From assembly GCF_005843985.1 (NCBI RefSeq), contig NZ_CP040463.1, forward strand, positions 1,042,001-1,106,000: a stretch of 64,000 nucleotides of DNA. Direction: 5' to 3'. The DNA is from Caminibacter mediatlanticus TB-2 (GTDB lineage: Bacteria > Campylobacterota > Campylobacteria > Campylobacterales > Nautiliaceae). Below, piece by piece: positions 1-7,963 of the stretch. Within the stretch, counting starts at the first letter, position 1. Each line of letters opens with the position of its first letter. Under the pieces are notes generated by a model, which was given only the letters and a program-made list of their open reading frames with translations, had not been told where the DNA came from and searched no databases. A program made the position numbers and the translations under genes.

Positions 1-1
1 A

Positions 2-226
2 AAATTAGTCAAACCTGCAATTGTAATTTTTACTTCTCCTTCAACTGTTAAATGTTTTTCTAAAATAGAAAATTTTGAGGAAATAATTCCTATTGCAATT
101 GGTAAAAAAACAAAAGAAGTTTTAAAACAATTTACTTCTTCTGAAATATTTATTCCTAAAAATCCAAACATTAAAGAGTGTATTAATTTAGCAAAAAATA
201 TAAACAAATCAAATCTATTAAATTAA
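2..226 (+). CDS. hemD: Uroporphyrinogen-III synthase, C-terminal part
   Basis: This is the 3' end of a gene that begins outside the window. Reading from base 2 gives 74 residues ending in a TAA stop at 224-226. The segment VIFTSPSTVKCF followed by IPIAIGKKTKEVLKQF and a late KECINLA stretch matches the second lobe of uroporphyrinogen-III synthase, which closes hydroxymethylbilane into uroporphyrinogen III in haem and sirohaem synthesis. The S/T-rich loop after the beta strand and the IG-K-T motif are family hallmarks. Only the C-terminal third is visible, so the assignment rests on these motifs. Confidence 0.8.
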   Translation, partial: KLVKPAIVIFTSPSTVKCFSKIENFEEIIPIAIGKKTKEVLKQFTSSEIFIPKNPNIKECINLAKNINKSNLLN

Positions 227-455
227 AAATTTAATTTATTAATTAGCAATATATAAATTTATAATATTTAATTATTAACATAACTAAATACACTTAATAA
301 CAATACCAAATTATTACCACTACTAATAAAGCAAAACTTGTAATTGTTTCGTTTTATTTAGTCAATTTTTAATTAGTGTTTATTAATTTTTTTATTTAAT
401 TTCCAATTGTTTTATTTTATTGATTTTTATAATGTAAAATATTTATCAACTTATG
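227..455. other. AT-rich intergenic stretch with no gene seen
   Basis: This stretch separates hemD from the RNA/reverse transcriptase module. It is almost entirely A and T, has stops in all frames and shows no recognisable coding or RNA signal. A weak 6-bp stem (218-223 with 229-234) right at the hemD stop could help end transcription but is poor for a terminator. No copy of the tRNA-Arg 3' end, which would mark an old integration site, is visible here. Confidence 0.6.
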
Positions 456-456
456 G

Positions 457-462
457 TATAAT
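457..462 (+). promoter_or_regulatory. -10 box of the structured RNA upstream of the reverse transcriptase
   Basis: A perfect TATAAT lies 14 bases before the first base of the long closing stem of the RNA (476). A start of transcription near 468-471 would give a transcript beginning just before that stem. No good -35 box is visible, as is usual for sigma-70 promoters in Campylobacterota, which rely on an AT-rich upstream region. Confidence 0.6.
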
Positions 463-468
463 AATAAT

Positions 469-645
469 ATATATTCCTGGGAGGAGCGCTACCCGCACAT
501 TTTGGGGCCCTACAAGAAATGTTATAGGGGAGATGGTAGTGGCTGGGGTGTGTGGCGAGTAATCTCGCCCCTAAACCAGCCCTCCTATCCCCACTTTGTG
601 GCTCACGGGAGCCCAAAGTCACTGCGTGAACGCCCTCCCGGGACT
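469..645 (+). ncRNA. GC-rich structured RNA paired with the reverse transcriptase (DRT ncRNA candidate)
   Basis: This is an island of high G+C in very AT-rich DNA, without an open frame. It folds on inspection: bases 476-488 pair with 631-642 as a 12-bp closing stem with one bulged A (485) and one G-U pair. Inside are GGGGA 527-531 with TCCCC 588-592; GGCTGG 541-546 with CCAGCC 576-581; hairpin 554-559/564-569 with loop TAAT; and hairpin 593-604/609-619 with loop ACGG and one bulge at 599. CCCTA 508-512 can alternatively pair with 525-529. The only U run in the core is 500-503. A multi-helix RNA directly upstream of a lone reverse transcriptase is the arrangement known for DRT2 and DRT9 systems. 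The exact ends are estimates. Confidence 0.78.
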
Positions 646-653
646 TAATAGGT

Positions 654-659
654 TATAAT
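654..659 (+). promoter_or_regulatory. Possible -10 box for the reverse transcriptase mRNA
   Basis: A second TATAAT sits between the end of the RNA structure and the reverse transcriptase start at 718. It lies in the loop of an AT hairpin (CTTAATA 644-650 with TATTAAG 665-671). It could start a separate messenger for the enzyme, or the hairpin could mark the 3' end of the upstream RNA. AT-rich DNA produces such boxes by chance, so this is tentative. Confidence 0.3.
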
Positions 660-717
660 CGTATTATTAAGATTTTAAATCAGACACTTTTAATAAATCA
701 ATAATAAGGTCTAATAA

Positions 718-2211
718 ATGAAATCACGTAGTATATTAGATATGTCTCCAAAAGAAGCTAAAAACTTTTTTTTGAAACAATCAAACTATTGCAATATTGA
801 TTTACCACCTTATTTTAATTTTAATCATTTACTACAACAAATTTCTCAATATTTAGAAAATAAAAATTTGAATAGTTTGATACAAAATCCAAAAAATTAT
901 GAAAATATTAATTATTCTATTATAACTAATAAAGATGGAAAAAATTCTTGGCGAAAACTTGAAATTATACATCCTGTATTGTATGTAGATGCTGTTCATA
1001 CAATAACCCAAGAGGAGAATTGGCAATTTATTATAGAAAGATTTAAAGAGTTACATAATTGTAAAAATATATATTGTATGAGTATGCCTATTGAGTCATT
1101 AAATATATCAAATAATGATAAAGAAGCTCAAATATCAAATTGGTGGTCTGAAATAGAACAAAAATCTTTAGAATTAGCATTAGATTACGAAATATTGATT
1201 CAAACAGATATAACAGATTGTTACGCTCAGTTATACACACATTCTATTGCATGGGCTTTACATTCAAAAGATAAAGCAAAAAATAATAAGCAAAATAAAA
1301 ATTTATTAGGTAATAAAATTGATTTATTTATACAAAATATGAGATATGGCCAAACAAATGGAATACCTCAAGGGTCAGTACTTATGGATTTTATTGCTGA
1401 AATTGTTTTAGGATATATTGATAAATTATTAGAAGAAAAAATAACAAAAGAAGTTAAAGAATATACTGTATTAAGATATAGAGATGATTATAGAATATTT
1501 GTAAATAATTACAAAGATGGTGAATTAATATTAAAAAGTTTAACAGAAGTTTTAATTGACTTTAGTTTTAAATTAAATTCATCAAAAACTTATATTAGTG
1601 ATGATATAATTTTATCTTCTATCAAAAAAGATAAATTTGATTGGATTTATATAAATAAAGAAATAAAAGATATCCAAAAAAAGCTTTTAATAATTTATAA
1701 TCATTCTAAAAAACATCCTAATAGTGGAAGTGTGTTTAAATCTTTAACGGAAATAAGAAAGATTATATATGATAAAAAAAATATAAACAATAGTCAAATA
1801 TTAATAAGTATTATAATTGAAATTGCTTATAAAAATCCTCGAACATATCCTGTATGTACAGCAATAATAAGTAAATTATTACATTTCATTCCTATAAAAG
1901 ATGAAAAAGAAAAACTTTTTGACAAAATAATCAAAAAATTTTCTAAATTACCAAACACAGAGTATTTATTTATATGGCTTCAACGTATTATCTTACCTTT
2001 AAATATTGATAAAAATTTTGAAAGCACCTTATGTAAAATAGTTAATGAAATTAAAAATAATAAAACTACAATAGAAAGTATTTGGAATAATAATTGGATT
2101 ACAAATAGAGAATTAAAAAAAATATTGTCAATGCCTATTATAGATAAAATTAAAATTAATCAATTAAAAGAAATAATTGCTCCAGAAGAATATGAATTAT
2201 TTTTATATTAA
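718..2211 (+). CDS. Defence-associated (UG/DRT-type) reverse transcriptase
   Basis: This is an RNA-directed DNA polymerase of 497 residues. Visible palm motifs are TDITDCY with D164 and D167 (motif A), GIPQGSV around 218-220 (motif B), YRDD at 254-257 (catalytic motif C, with R where most families have A) and NSSKT near 287-291. There is a conserved-looking N-terminal region (FFLKQSNYC, DLPPYF) and an alpha-helical C-terminal region of about 190 residues. Length, absence of retron hallmarks and absence of group II intron parts (maturase, HNH) point to the unknown-group/Abi-like RTs that act against phage. Subtype is uncertain: size plus an upstream RNA of about 175 nt recall UG28/DRT9, with UG2/DRT2 the next alternative; this is from memory. 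AAGG at 706-709 precedes the ATG by 8 bases. The gene stops 10 bases from the 3' end of tRNA-Arg. Confidence 0.9.
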   Translation: MKSRSILDMSPKEAKNFFLKQSNYCNIDLPPYFNFNHLLQQISQYLENKNLNSLIQNPKNYENINYSIITNKDGKNSWRKLEIIHPVLYVDAVHTITQEENWQFIIERFKELHNCKNIYCMSMPIESLNISNNDKEAQISNWWSEIEQKSLELALDYEILIQTDITDCYAQLYTHSIAWALHSKDKAKNNKQNKNLLGNKIDLFIQNMRYGQTNGIPQGSVLMDFIAEIVLGYIDKLLEEKITKEVKEYTVLRYRDDYRIFVNNYKDGELILKSLTEVLIDFSFKLNSSKTYISDDIILSSIKKDKFDWIYINKEIKDIQKKLLIIYNHSKKHPNSGSVFKSLTEIRKIIYDKKNINNSQILISIIIEIAYKNPRTYPVCTAIISKLLHFIPIKDEKEKLFDKIIKKFSKLPNTEYLFIWLQRIILPLNIDKNFESTLCKIVNEIKNNKTTIESIWNNNWITNRELKKILSMPIIDKIKINQLKEIIAPEEYELFLY

Positions 2212-2221
2212 TTTTTACATA

Positions 2222-2298
2222 TGGCGTCCCCGGCGCGATTCGAACGCACGACCTTCGCCTCCGCAGGGCGACGCTCTATCCAACTGAGCTACGGGGAC
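2222..2298 (-). tRNA. tRNA-Arg (anticodon GCG)
   Basis: The minus strand gives a full cloverleaf: acceptor GTCCCCG/CGGGGAC, D arm GCTC/GAGC, anticodon stem TCGCC/GGCGA with loop CTGCGGA, T arm GTGCG/CGCGC with TTCGAAT, and an encoded CCA. The loop puts G34-C35-G36 as the anticodon, reading CGC and CGU without inosine. Most bacteria use ACG modified to ICG for this box. The 3' end faces the reverse transcriptase module. Confidence 0.95.
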
Positions 2299-2307
2299 AG
2301 GAATGAA

Positions 2308-2313
2308 ATTATA
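2308..2313 (-). promoter_or_regulatory. -10 box of tRNA-Arg
   Basis: On the minus strand this reads TATAAT preceded by TTTTGA, 9 bases before the mature 5' end of the tRNA at 2298. The position fits a promoter giving a very short leader. It sits between the acpS stop and the tRNA, so the tRNA can be transcribed on its own as well as by read-through from acpS. Confidence 0.6.
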
Positions 2314-2319
2314 TCAAAA

Positions 2320-2661
2320 TTATCTTAAAATTATAACAGCAGCAATAGCAAAGCCACCATCGTGAGAAATAGATAAATCTGCTTTTTTTAAGTTAAATTT
2401 TTGTATAGTTTTTGGAGAAAAATAGGGCTTACCTTTTTCATTTTTTAATATTTCAATATCTAAAAAACTACATTCCTTTCCAATGCCTGTTCCAATTGCT
2501 TTGGAGAAAGCCTCTTTTGCTGCCCAAAAGCCTGCAATAGAAGAGGGTGATTTTAGGATATTTTGTTCATTTTGTGTAAGAAATCTATCTAATGCTTTAT
2601 AACCAAATTTTTCTATTAATTTTTCTACTCTACTAATTTTTACAATATCAATTCCTATCAT
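2320..2661 (-). CDS. acpS: Holo-[acyl-carrier-protein] synthase
   Basis: This enzyme transfers 4'-phosphopantetheine from CoA to a serine of acyl carrier protein, giving the active carrier for fatty acid synthesis. The 113-residue length is normal for AcpS. It opens with IGIDIVKISR (the Mg-binding D in GxDxxxxxR), has WAAKEAFSKAIGTG (the conserved WxxKEAxxKAxGTG signature with the catalytic E and K) and ends with SISHDGGFAIAAVI. It overlaps the upstream fliL gene by 4 bases (ATGA), so the two are translationally coupled. The downstream end lies 21 bases from tRNA-Arg. Confidence 0.95.
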   Translation of the reverse strand: MIGIDIVKISRVEKLIEKFGYKALDRFLTQNEQNILKSPSSIAGFWAAKEAFSKAIGTGIGKECSFLDIEILKNEKGKPYFSPKTIQKFNLKKADLSISHDGGFAIAAVIILR

Positions 2662-3179
2662 TGAATTACAAACTCCGTAAAATAAACATTTCTAATTTCA
2701 CCTGTTGTAAGTATTTCATTTATTTTTCTTTTTATCTCTTCTTTTAATTTTTCTTTACCTTTTGAAGTTTGAATCTCTTCAACAGTTTTACTTGAAAGTA
2801 TTCTAATAATTAAATCTCTAATTGCAGGTAATTTTTTATCAATTTCTTGTTGAGTTTCAGGAGCATCAAGTTCAAGGTCAATTTTGCATTTTAAATACCT
2901 GCTTGCATTTGAATTTATCAGATTTACAACAAATGTATCTAACGGATAAATTGGTCCAATTTCAGTCATATTAGTTACTTTTTTCTTTTTTTCTATTTTC
3001 TGAGGCTCTTGATTGTCTTGCGGTTCATCATTTCCACTTAATAAAAAATAGGCAACTAATCCACCAATTACTAACAATAATAAAAGCAAGATGATTATTA
3101 TAATTAATAAAAGTTTACTTCCACTACTTTTTCTCTCTTCTTTTTCTTCAACTTCTTTATTTTCTTTTTCTTCAGCCAT
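2658..3179 (-). CDS. fliL: Flagellar basal body-associated protein FliL
   Basis: FliL sits in the inner membrane next to the stator and supports flagellar torque. The 173-residue protein has a charged Lys/Glu-rich N-terminus (about 1-22), one strong membrane helix of Leu/Ile (about 23-48), an acidic and lysine-rich linker, and a periplasmic domain beginning near YPLDTFVVNL that carries the YLKCKIDLEL strand and the DLIIRILSSKT helix typical of FliL. It is the first gene of a fliL-acpS unit, divergent from mlaE. Its presence shows a flagellated cell, consistent with fapA further on. Confidence 0.88.
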   Translation of the reverse strand: MAEEKENKEVEEKEERKSSGSKLLLIIIIILLLLLLVIGGLVAYFLLSGNDEPQDNQEPQKIEKKKKVTNMTEIGPIYPLDTFVVNLINSNASRYLKCKIDLELDAPETQQEIDKKLPAIRDLIIRILSSKTVEEIQTSKGKEKLKEEIKRKINEILTTGEIRNVYFTEFVIQ

Positions 3180-3196
3180 CTTTTTCCTTTATTTGA

Positions 3197-3202
3197 TATA
3201 AT
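3197..3202 (+). promoter_or_regulatory. -10 box of the mlaE-like gene
   Basis: TATAAT lies in the 44-base gap between divergent fliL and the mlaE-like gene. An AAAAAGG ribosome-binding site follows at 3209-3215, and the TTG start is at 3224. A start of transcription near 3209 would leave a very short leader. Confidence 0.5.
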
Positions 3203-3223
3203 TTTAACAAAAAAGGTTTTTTA

Positions 3224-4003
3224 TTGTTAATAAAACTTTTAGATAATATCGGCACTTTTACATTAAATTTAATTAAAGGTTTTGGAGATTTTACATTATT
3301 TCAATTTAATATACTAAAATTAATATTTACTCCTCCTTATAGAATAAAAGAATTGTTTAATCAAATATACTTTATGGGATATGGAAGTTTAGGTGTTATT
3401 TTTTTAACTTCTTTTTTTACAGGTCTTGTTGAAGCTGTACAATTATATAATGGTTTTCATAAATTTGGAGTTGAAGACTTTATGGGATATACTATATTTA
3501 TTTCTATTGTAAAAGAATTAGGACCCGTTTTTGCATCCCTTATGGTAATTAGTAGGGGAATAAGTGCATATGCTGCTGAACTTGGTAGTATGAAAGTTAC
3601 AGAACAAATAGATGCATTAGAAGTAATGGCTGTTAATTCAAAACAGTATTTAATAGTACCAAGAATTCTTGCAACTATAATTTCATTGCCACTTTTAATT
3701 CTTTTTTTTGATGCTGTCTCAAATATTGGAGCATATTTAATCTCTACTTACTCTCTTGGTGTTAATGGATTTGCTTATTTAGACCATATAAGGCAATTTG
3801 GTGAAATTAGAGATATAATTGAAGGTGTAATAAAAGGTGCAGTATTTGGATATATTATAAGTGCAATAGGAACGTATATTGGATATAATACAAGAGGTGG
3901 TGCAAAAGGAGTAGGGCAAAGTACTACAAAAGCAGTTGTTTACTCTTCTGTAGCAGTTTTTGTTGCTGATTATGTTTTATCAGCAATATTTTTAGTTTTC
4001 TAA
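3224..4003 (+). CDS. mlaE: MlaE-family lipid transport permease
   Basis: This is the permease of an Mla-type ABC system that moves phospholipids between the inner and outer membranes. The 259 residues contain several membrane helices and the MlaE core: SFFTGLVEAVQ, FISIVKELGPVFASLMVISR, AELGSMKVTEQIDALEVM (the EQIDAL signature) and PRILATIISLPLL. The start is TTG, supported by AAAAAGG eight bases upstream; no better ATG is in place. The matching ATPase (MlaF) and substrate-binding (MlaD) genes are not beside it in this window. It converges on ftsZ with a 4-base overlap of 3' ends. Confidence 0.88.
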   Translation: MLIKLLDNIGTFTLNLIKGFGDFTLFQFNILKLIFTPPYRIKELFNQIYFMGYGSLGVIFLTSFFTGLVEAVQLYNGFHKFGVEDFMGYTIFISIVKELGPVFASLMVISRGISAYAAELGSMKVTEQIDALEVMAVNSKQYLIVPRILATIISLPLLILFFDAVSNIGAYLISTYSLGVNGFAYLDHIRQFGEIRDIIEGVIKGAVFGYIISAIGTYIGYNTRGGAKGVGQSTTKAVVYSSVAVFVADYVLSAIFLVF

Positions 4004-5112
4004 TCTTTTGCTTTTCTAAGCCAAGTTGGAATATCTAATGTTTCACTATCAAGCTCGATTCCACCAGATACTTTTCTTCTTACAAGCATTTCATTTACTG
4101 TTTCTTCTATTTTTTCAGATGGCTTATTATTAGCGCTTTTCTCTTTTTCAAAACCTGTTGCAACAATAGTAACTTTAATTTCATCTGGGGCTAATGAATT
4201 ATCAGTTGTTGTACCAAAAATAATATCAGCATCTTCATCTGCTTTATCATAAATTAAATTCATACTCTCTTCCATCTCAACAAGTGGATAGTCTTCATGT
4301 AAAGTAAAGTGTACAAGCACACCCATTGCACCATCAATTGAAATGTTATCAAGTAGAGGTGATTCAATTGCTTTTTTAATTGCATTAAATGCTGCATTTT
4401 CACCTTTATCTTCACCAACACCCATAAGTGCAAGACCTTGATGAGACATAACTGTTTTTAAGTCGTTAAAGTCAACATTAATATCATTTTCTCCATAACT
4501 TATTACCATATTTGAAATACCACTTACTGCTTTATATAACACATCATCAACTAATGAAAAAGCTTCTCTTCTTCCAACTTTTCTATCAATTATTGTAAGA
4601 ATTTTATCATTTGGTATAACAACAATAGAGTTAGTTTCATTTTTTAATTGATTTGTTCCAGCTTCTGCAAGTTTTCTTCTTCTTGGTCCTTCAAATGTAA
4701 ATGGTTTTGTTACAACTCCAATTGTTAAAGCACCAACTTCTCTTGCAGCTTTTGCAATAATTGGAGCAGCACCAGTACCAGTACCTCCACCCATTCCAGC
4801 CGAAATAAATACTAAATCAGCACCTTCAAGCGCAGCTTTAACTTCTTCAAAACTTTCCTCAGCAGCTTTTTCTCCAACTTCTGGTCTCATACCAGCACCA
4901 AGACCTTTTGTTAAAGATTTTCCAAGTTGAATTTTTTTATGAGCCTTACTTGTTTTTAAAGCTTGAATATCAGTGTTTGCTGCTATTAATTCAACATCTT
5001 TTATACCTTTTGCTGACATATAATTAATCATATTATTACCGCCACCACCAACACCTATAACTTTGATTTTTGGTCCATCTACCATATCATTTATTACAAA
5101 TAATTCATCCAT
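4000..5112 (-). CDS. ftsZ: Cell division GTPase FtsZ
   Basis: FtsZ is the tubulin-like GTPase that forms the division ring. The 370-residue length is normal. The signature GGGTGTG is at 108-114, an N-terminal VGGGGNN loop binds nucleotide, and NTDIQAL and the GPRRR/IPNDK segments are in place. The C-terminal tail ends with DIPTWLRKAK, which resembles the conserved DIPxFLR peptide that binds FtsA. It lies 13 bases downstream of ftsA in a ppiD-like/ftsA/ftsZ unit, an order I know from Campylobacterota, with an AAAGGA ribosome-binding site before ATG. Confidence 0.98.
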   Translation of the reverse strand: MDELFVINDMVDGPKIKVIGVGGGGNNMINYMSAKGIKDVELIAANTDIQALKTSKAHKKIQLGKSLTKGLGAGMRPEVGEKAAEESFEEVKAALEGADLVFISAGMGGGTGTGAAPIIAKAAREVGALTIGVVTKPFTFEGPRRRKLAEAGTNQLKNETNSIVVIPNDKILTIIDRKVGRREAFSLVDDVLYKAVSGISNMVISYGENDINVDFNDLKTVMSHQGLALMGVGEDKGENAAFNAIKKAIESPLLDNISIDGAMGVLVHFTLHEDYPLVEMEESMNLIYDKADEDADIIFGTTTDNSLAPDEIKVTIVATGFEKEKSANNKPSEKIEETVNEMLVRRKVSGGIELDSETLDIPTWLRKAKD

Positions 5113-5125
5113 TTTTCATCCTTTC

Positions 5126-6460
5126 TTAAAATAAGTTACTAAGCCAAGTTTTTATTTTTTGCCAAAAGCTTGGTTCATTATTAATCATAATTGAACTAAG
5201 TTCTTCTTTTGGTTCATTTTTTTCTTCTTTTTGGATTATTTGAGAATTATTTTCAATGTTTTTTGAAATTTCTTCAAAAGAAGATTTTGTTCTAAATTGT
5301 CTATTAGAATCTATTTCATATGTTAAGCCTTCTTTTGTTCCATAAAGAAGAAGACCTATTGGTGTTGAAAACTCAGGAGCTTTTAAGTTTTCAAACAACC
5401 CATCAATTTTTTTAGGAATACCAACTCTTACAGGTAATCCATCAAAAAATTGAGAAGCAATTTCTTTTATATTATAAAAATTAGTAAATCCACCAGTTAA
5501 TACGATACCTGCTCCAATTTTATTTTTTAATCCTGACTCTTCTATCTCTTTATTAAGAAGCATAAATGTCTCTTCAATTCTTGCAATGATAACTTGTGTT
5601 ATAGTTGTAATAGAAGCTTTTTGTTTTTCTTCTTCGTTTCCTATTACTGATATTTCAATTAATTCATCATCATTTTTAACATATTCCCCAAATTTTATTT
5701 TTATTTCTTCCGCATCAGATAAAGGTGTATGAAGAGCCATTGATAAATCATTAGTAATATGATGACTACCCACACCTAAATAATCAGTATGTCTTAATGA
5801 TTTATTTACAAATATAGCCAAATCAGAGGTTGTTGCCCCAATATCAATTAGTGCAACACCAAGCTCTTTTTCATCATCTTTTAAAGTAGCAAGTCCGCTT
5901 GCATAACCTGCTGAGACTATATTTTCTATTTCAAGACCTGCTTGTTTTAATGTTTTTTTCAAATTTTCAACACCGCTCTTTTGGACTGCGATAATATGTA
6001 AAGATACTTCAAGTCTACTCCCACTCATACCAGCAGGGTCTTCTATTTCACTTAGCTCATCAACTTTAAAATCATACGGTAATGCTTGTAATAATTGATA
6101 ATCCTGAGGTATATTTGCATTATATAGGGCAGTTTGTATTGCTCTATTAATCTCTTTTATTGTAATTTCATTTCCTGGTATATTCACTATTCCATAACTT
6201 ATTATACTTTTTGTATATACTGATGAAATTGATACAATTGCTTTTTTAACATCGACACCTGCAACTCTTTTAGCATCATTATATGCTTGTTTAATTGACC
6301 GAGAAGCCTGGTCAATGTTTACAATTGCACCTTTTTTTACACCTCTTGTTTTTGCTATACCAACACCGCTTATTGAAATGTTATCAGTTATTTCATCATA
6401 ATTTGCAATAATTGCAGTTGTTTTTGAGCTACCTAAATCTATTGCTAATAAATTTTTCAA
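5126..6460 (-). CDS. ftsA: Cell division protein FtsA
   Basis: FtsA is the actin-like protein that ties the FtsZ ring to the membrane. The 444 residues begin with LLAIDLGSSKTTAIIA (phosphate-1 loop), have the SHS2/1C region (KAIVSISSVY), the second phosphate loop VALIDIGATTSDLAIF and the adenosine loop GAGIVLTGGFTNF. The extreme C-terminus, FWQKIKTWLSNLF, is an amphipathic helix of the kind that anchors FtsA to the membrane. It overlaps the upstream ppiD-like gene by 4 bases, so the two are coupled. Confidence 0.97.
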   Translation of the reverse strand: MKNLLAIDLGSSKTTAIIANYDEITDNISISGVGIAKTRGVKKGAIVNIDQASRSIKQAYNDAKRVAGVDVKKAIVSISSVYTKSIISYGIVNIPGNEITIKEINRAIQTALYNANIPQDYQLLQALPYDFKVDELSEIEDPAGMSGSRLEVSLHIIAVQKSGVENLKKTLKQAGLEIENIVSAGYASGLATLKDDEKELGVALIDIGATTSDLAIFVNKSLRHTDYLGVGSHHITNDLSMALHTPLSDAEEIKIKFGEYVKNDDELIEISVIGNEEEKQKASITTITQVIIARIEETFMLLNKEIEESGLKNKIGAGIVLTGGFTNFYNIKEIASQFFDGLPVRVGIPKKIDGLFENLKAPEFSTPIGLLLYGTKEGLTYEIDSNRQFRTKSSFEEISKNIENNSQIIQKEEKNEPKEELSSIMINNEPSFWQKIKTWLSNLF

Positions 6461-7905
6461 CCGTTATCCTTTATATACTTAACTATTGTATATTTATTTT
6501 TTAATTTATTTAATAAGTCATTATATAGCTCGTTGTTAATTACAGATTGTGTTAAATTATACACAAGTTTTTTATTTTTTTCATATTCTTTTTCATCAAG
6601 CAACTTTTGTTCCCTTATATTATACAAAACTGCATATTCTGGATTGTTTTTATTAGGTAGAAATATTACTGATATTGGTTTTTGAGATATAAAAACACTC
6701 ATTAAGAACATTTCAGCTAAATTAGGAGGTAAATTTTTGATTTTATTAAAATCATATTTTGTTACATATCCTATATTTTTACCTTTAAAGTTTTGAAGAG
6801 TTTTATTTGCAATTTCAATAAGTTTTTTTGAAGACATTTCATTTATATAATCTTTTATTACAATATTTTTAACTTTTTCAAAAGGTAAAGGAGTAGGTTT
6901 TAATTCTTCTATTAATTTAGCAGTTATATATTGTTGATTATATACAAATGGTTTAAGGTAACCATTATTTTTTAATATTTGCATTTTATCAAAAGGGATT
7001 AATTTATTGTTTTCATTTACAGTAATAATTTTATAATTACCTTTTGAATTTTTTAAATTTTTATAAGCAATAATTGCTTTCTTTTTTAATTTATGTGCTA
7101 AATAATCAATTTTAACTTGATTTTTTGCTTTTTCAAAAGAAAGAATTTCACCTTTTTCGTTTTTATAGTTAAGTTTATTTTCATTATAATATTTTTTTAA
7201 TTCTTCTTCACTAACATCCCCCTCTAATGGTATAGTTTCAATCATAATTTTATATTGATTTTGCGATAAATATTTATTTTTATTTTTTTCCCAATATTTT
7301 TTTATTTCATTTTCATCAACATCAACTTTTATATTATTTTTATTTATTACTTTTATATCTAAGTTATCTGCATTATATAAAGCTGAAGCAATAGTCATTA
7401 TTTCTGTTTTTTGAGGTTTTAGATTTAAATATTTTAAAAGTTTTTCTACTAATAATTGTTTTCTTAAATTGTTTTCAAAATCTTTTGCTTTTTGCCCTGT
7501 ATTTTTTAGATAGTTTTCGTAATTTTGTTTATTTTTGAACACTTCAAGTATTTTTTTTGCTATATCATTATCAGTAACATATAATCCTAAATCTTTGGCA
7601 TATTGTCTAAGAATTCCTTGTTGAATTGCTATATCTAATGCTTCTTTTTGTAATCCTAATTTTTTTGCTGTTGCTTCATCTAATTTTCCACCTAATTGTT
7701 GATTAACCCTATCAAAAAGATTATTATATGCATTTTGCCAATCTTGAATAGTTATTTCAGTGTCTTTTACTTTTGCAATTGTTGAAGTTTTTTTACCAAA
7801 TTGAAATTGACCCCATCCTACAAAACCAGCTCCAACAAAAGCAATTGTTGCAATCCATATTGTAATTACAAGCCATTTTCTATGAGTTTGCATCCATTCT
7901 ATCAT
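6457..7905 (-). CDS. PpiD/SurA-like periplasmic folding factor
   Basis: This is a membrane-anchored SurA_N/PpiD-type chaperone, probably with peptidyl-prolyl isomerase ancestry. The N-terminus begins MIEWMQTHRKWLVITIW and continues into one membrane helix (about 11-31), followed by a long Lys/Asn-rich periplasmic part of 450 residues. The AKVKDTEITIQDWQNAYNN stretch is the SurA_N opening. A clear parvulin domain with its usual motifs is not evident, so catalytic activity is uncertain and a chaperone role is safer. It is the first gene of the ppiD-like/ftsA/ftsZ unit and is divergent from bioA. Confidence 0.75.
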   Translation of the reverse strand: MIEWMQTHRKWLVITIWIATIAFVGAGFVGWGQFQFGKKTSTIAKVKDTEITIQDWQNAYNNLFDRVNQQLGGKLDEATAKKLGLQKEALDIAIQQGILRQYAKDLGLYVTDNDIAKKILEVFKNKQNYENYLKNTGQKAKDFENNLRKQLLVEKLLKYLNLKPQKTEIMTIASALYNADNLDIKVINKNNIKVDVDENEIKKYWEKNKNKYLSQNQYKIMIETIPLEGDVSEEELKKYYNENKLNYKNEKGEILSFEKAKNQVKIDYLAHKLKKKAIIAYKNLKNSKGNYKIITVNENNKLIPFDKMQILKNNGYLKPFVYNQQYITAKLIEELKPTPLPFEKVKNIVIKDYINEMSSKKLIEIANKTLQNFKGKNIGYVTKYDFNKIKNLPPNLAEMFLMSVFISQKPISVIFLPNKNNPEYAVLYNIREQKLLDEKEYEKNKKLVYNLTQSVINNELYNDLLNKLKNKYTIVKYIKDNG

Positions 7906-7963
7906 AAAATCCCTTTTTTGTCACTCAAATGTAATAGAGTATTTTTTAAGTTTCTTTTGATAT

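Noticed and set aside
227-480. Attachment site for a mobile element flanking the RT module
   Set aside because: No copy of the tRNA-Arg 3' end and no integrase remnant could be found in this stretch.
457-2211. Retron (msr-msd with retron reverse transcriptase)
   Set aside because: The 12-bp closing stem recalls the a1/a2 repeat, but the enzyme is far longer than retron RTs, has YRDD instead of YADD, and lacks the VTG and NAxxH motifs; no effector gene follows.
718-2211. Group II intron-encoded protein
   Set aside because: No maturase or HNH domain, and no domain V/VI-type RNA downstream of the gene.
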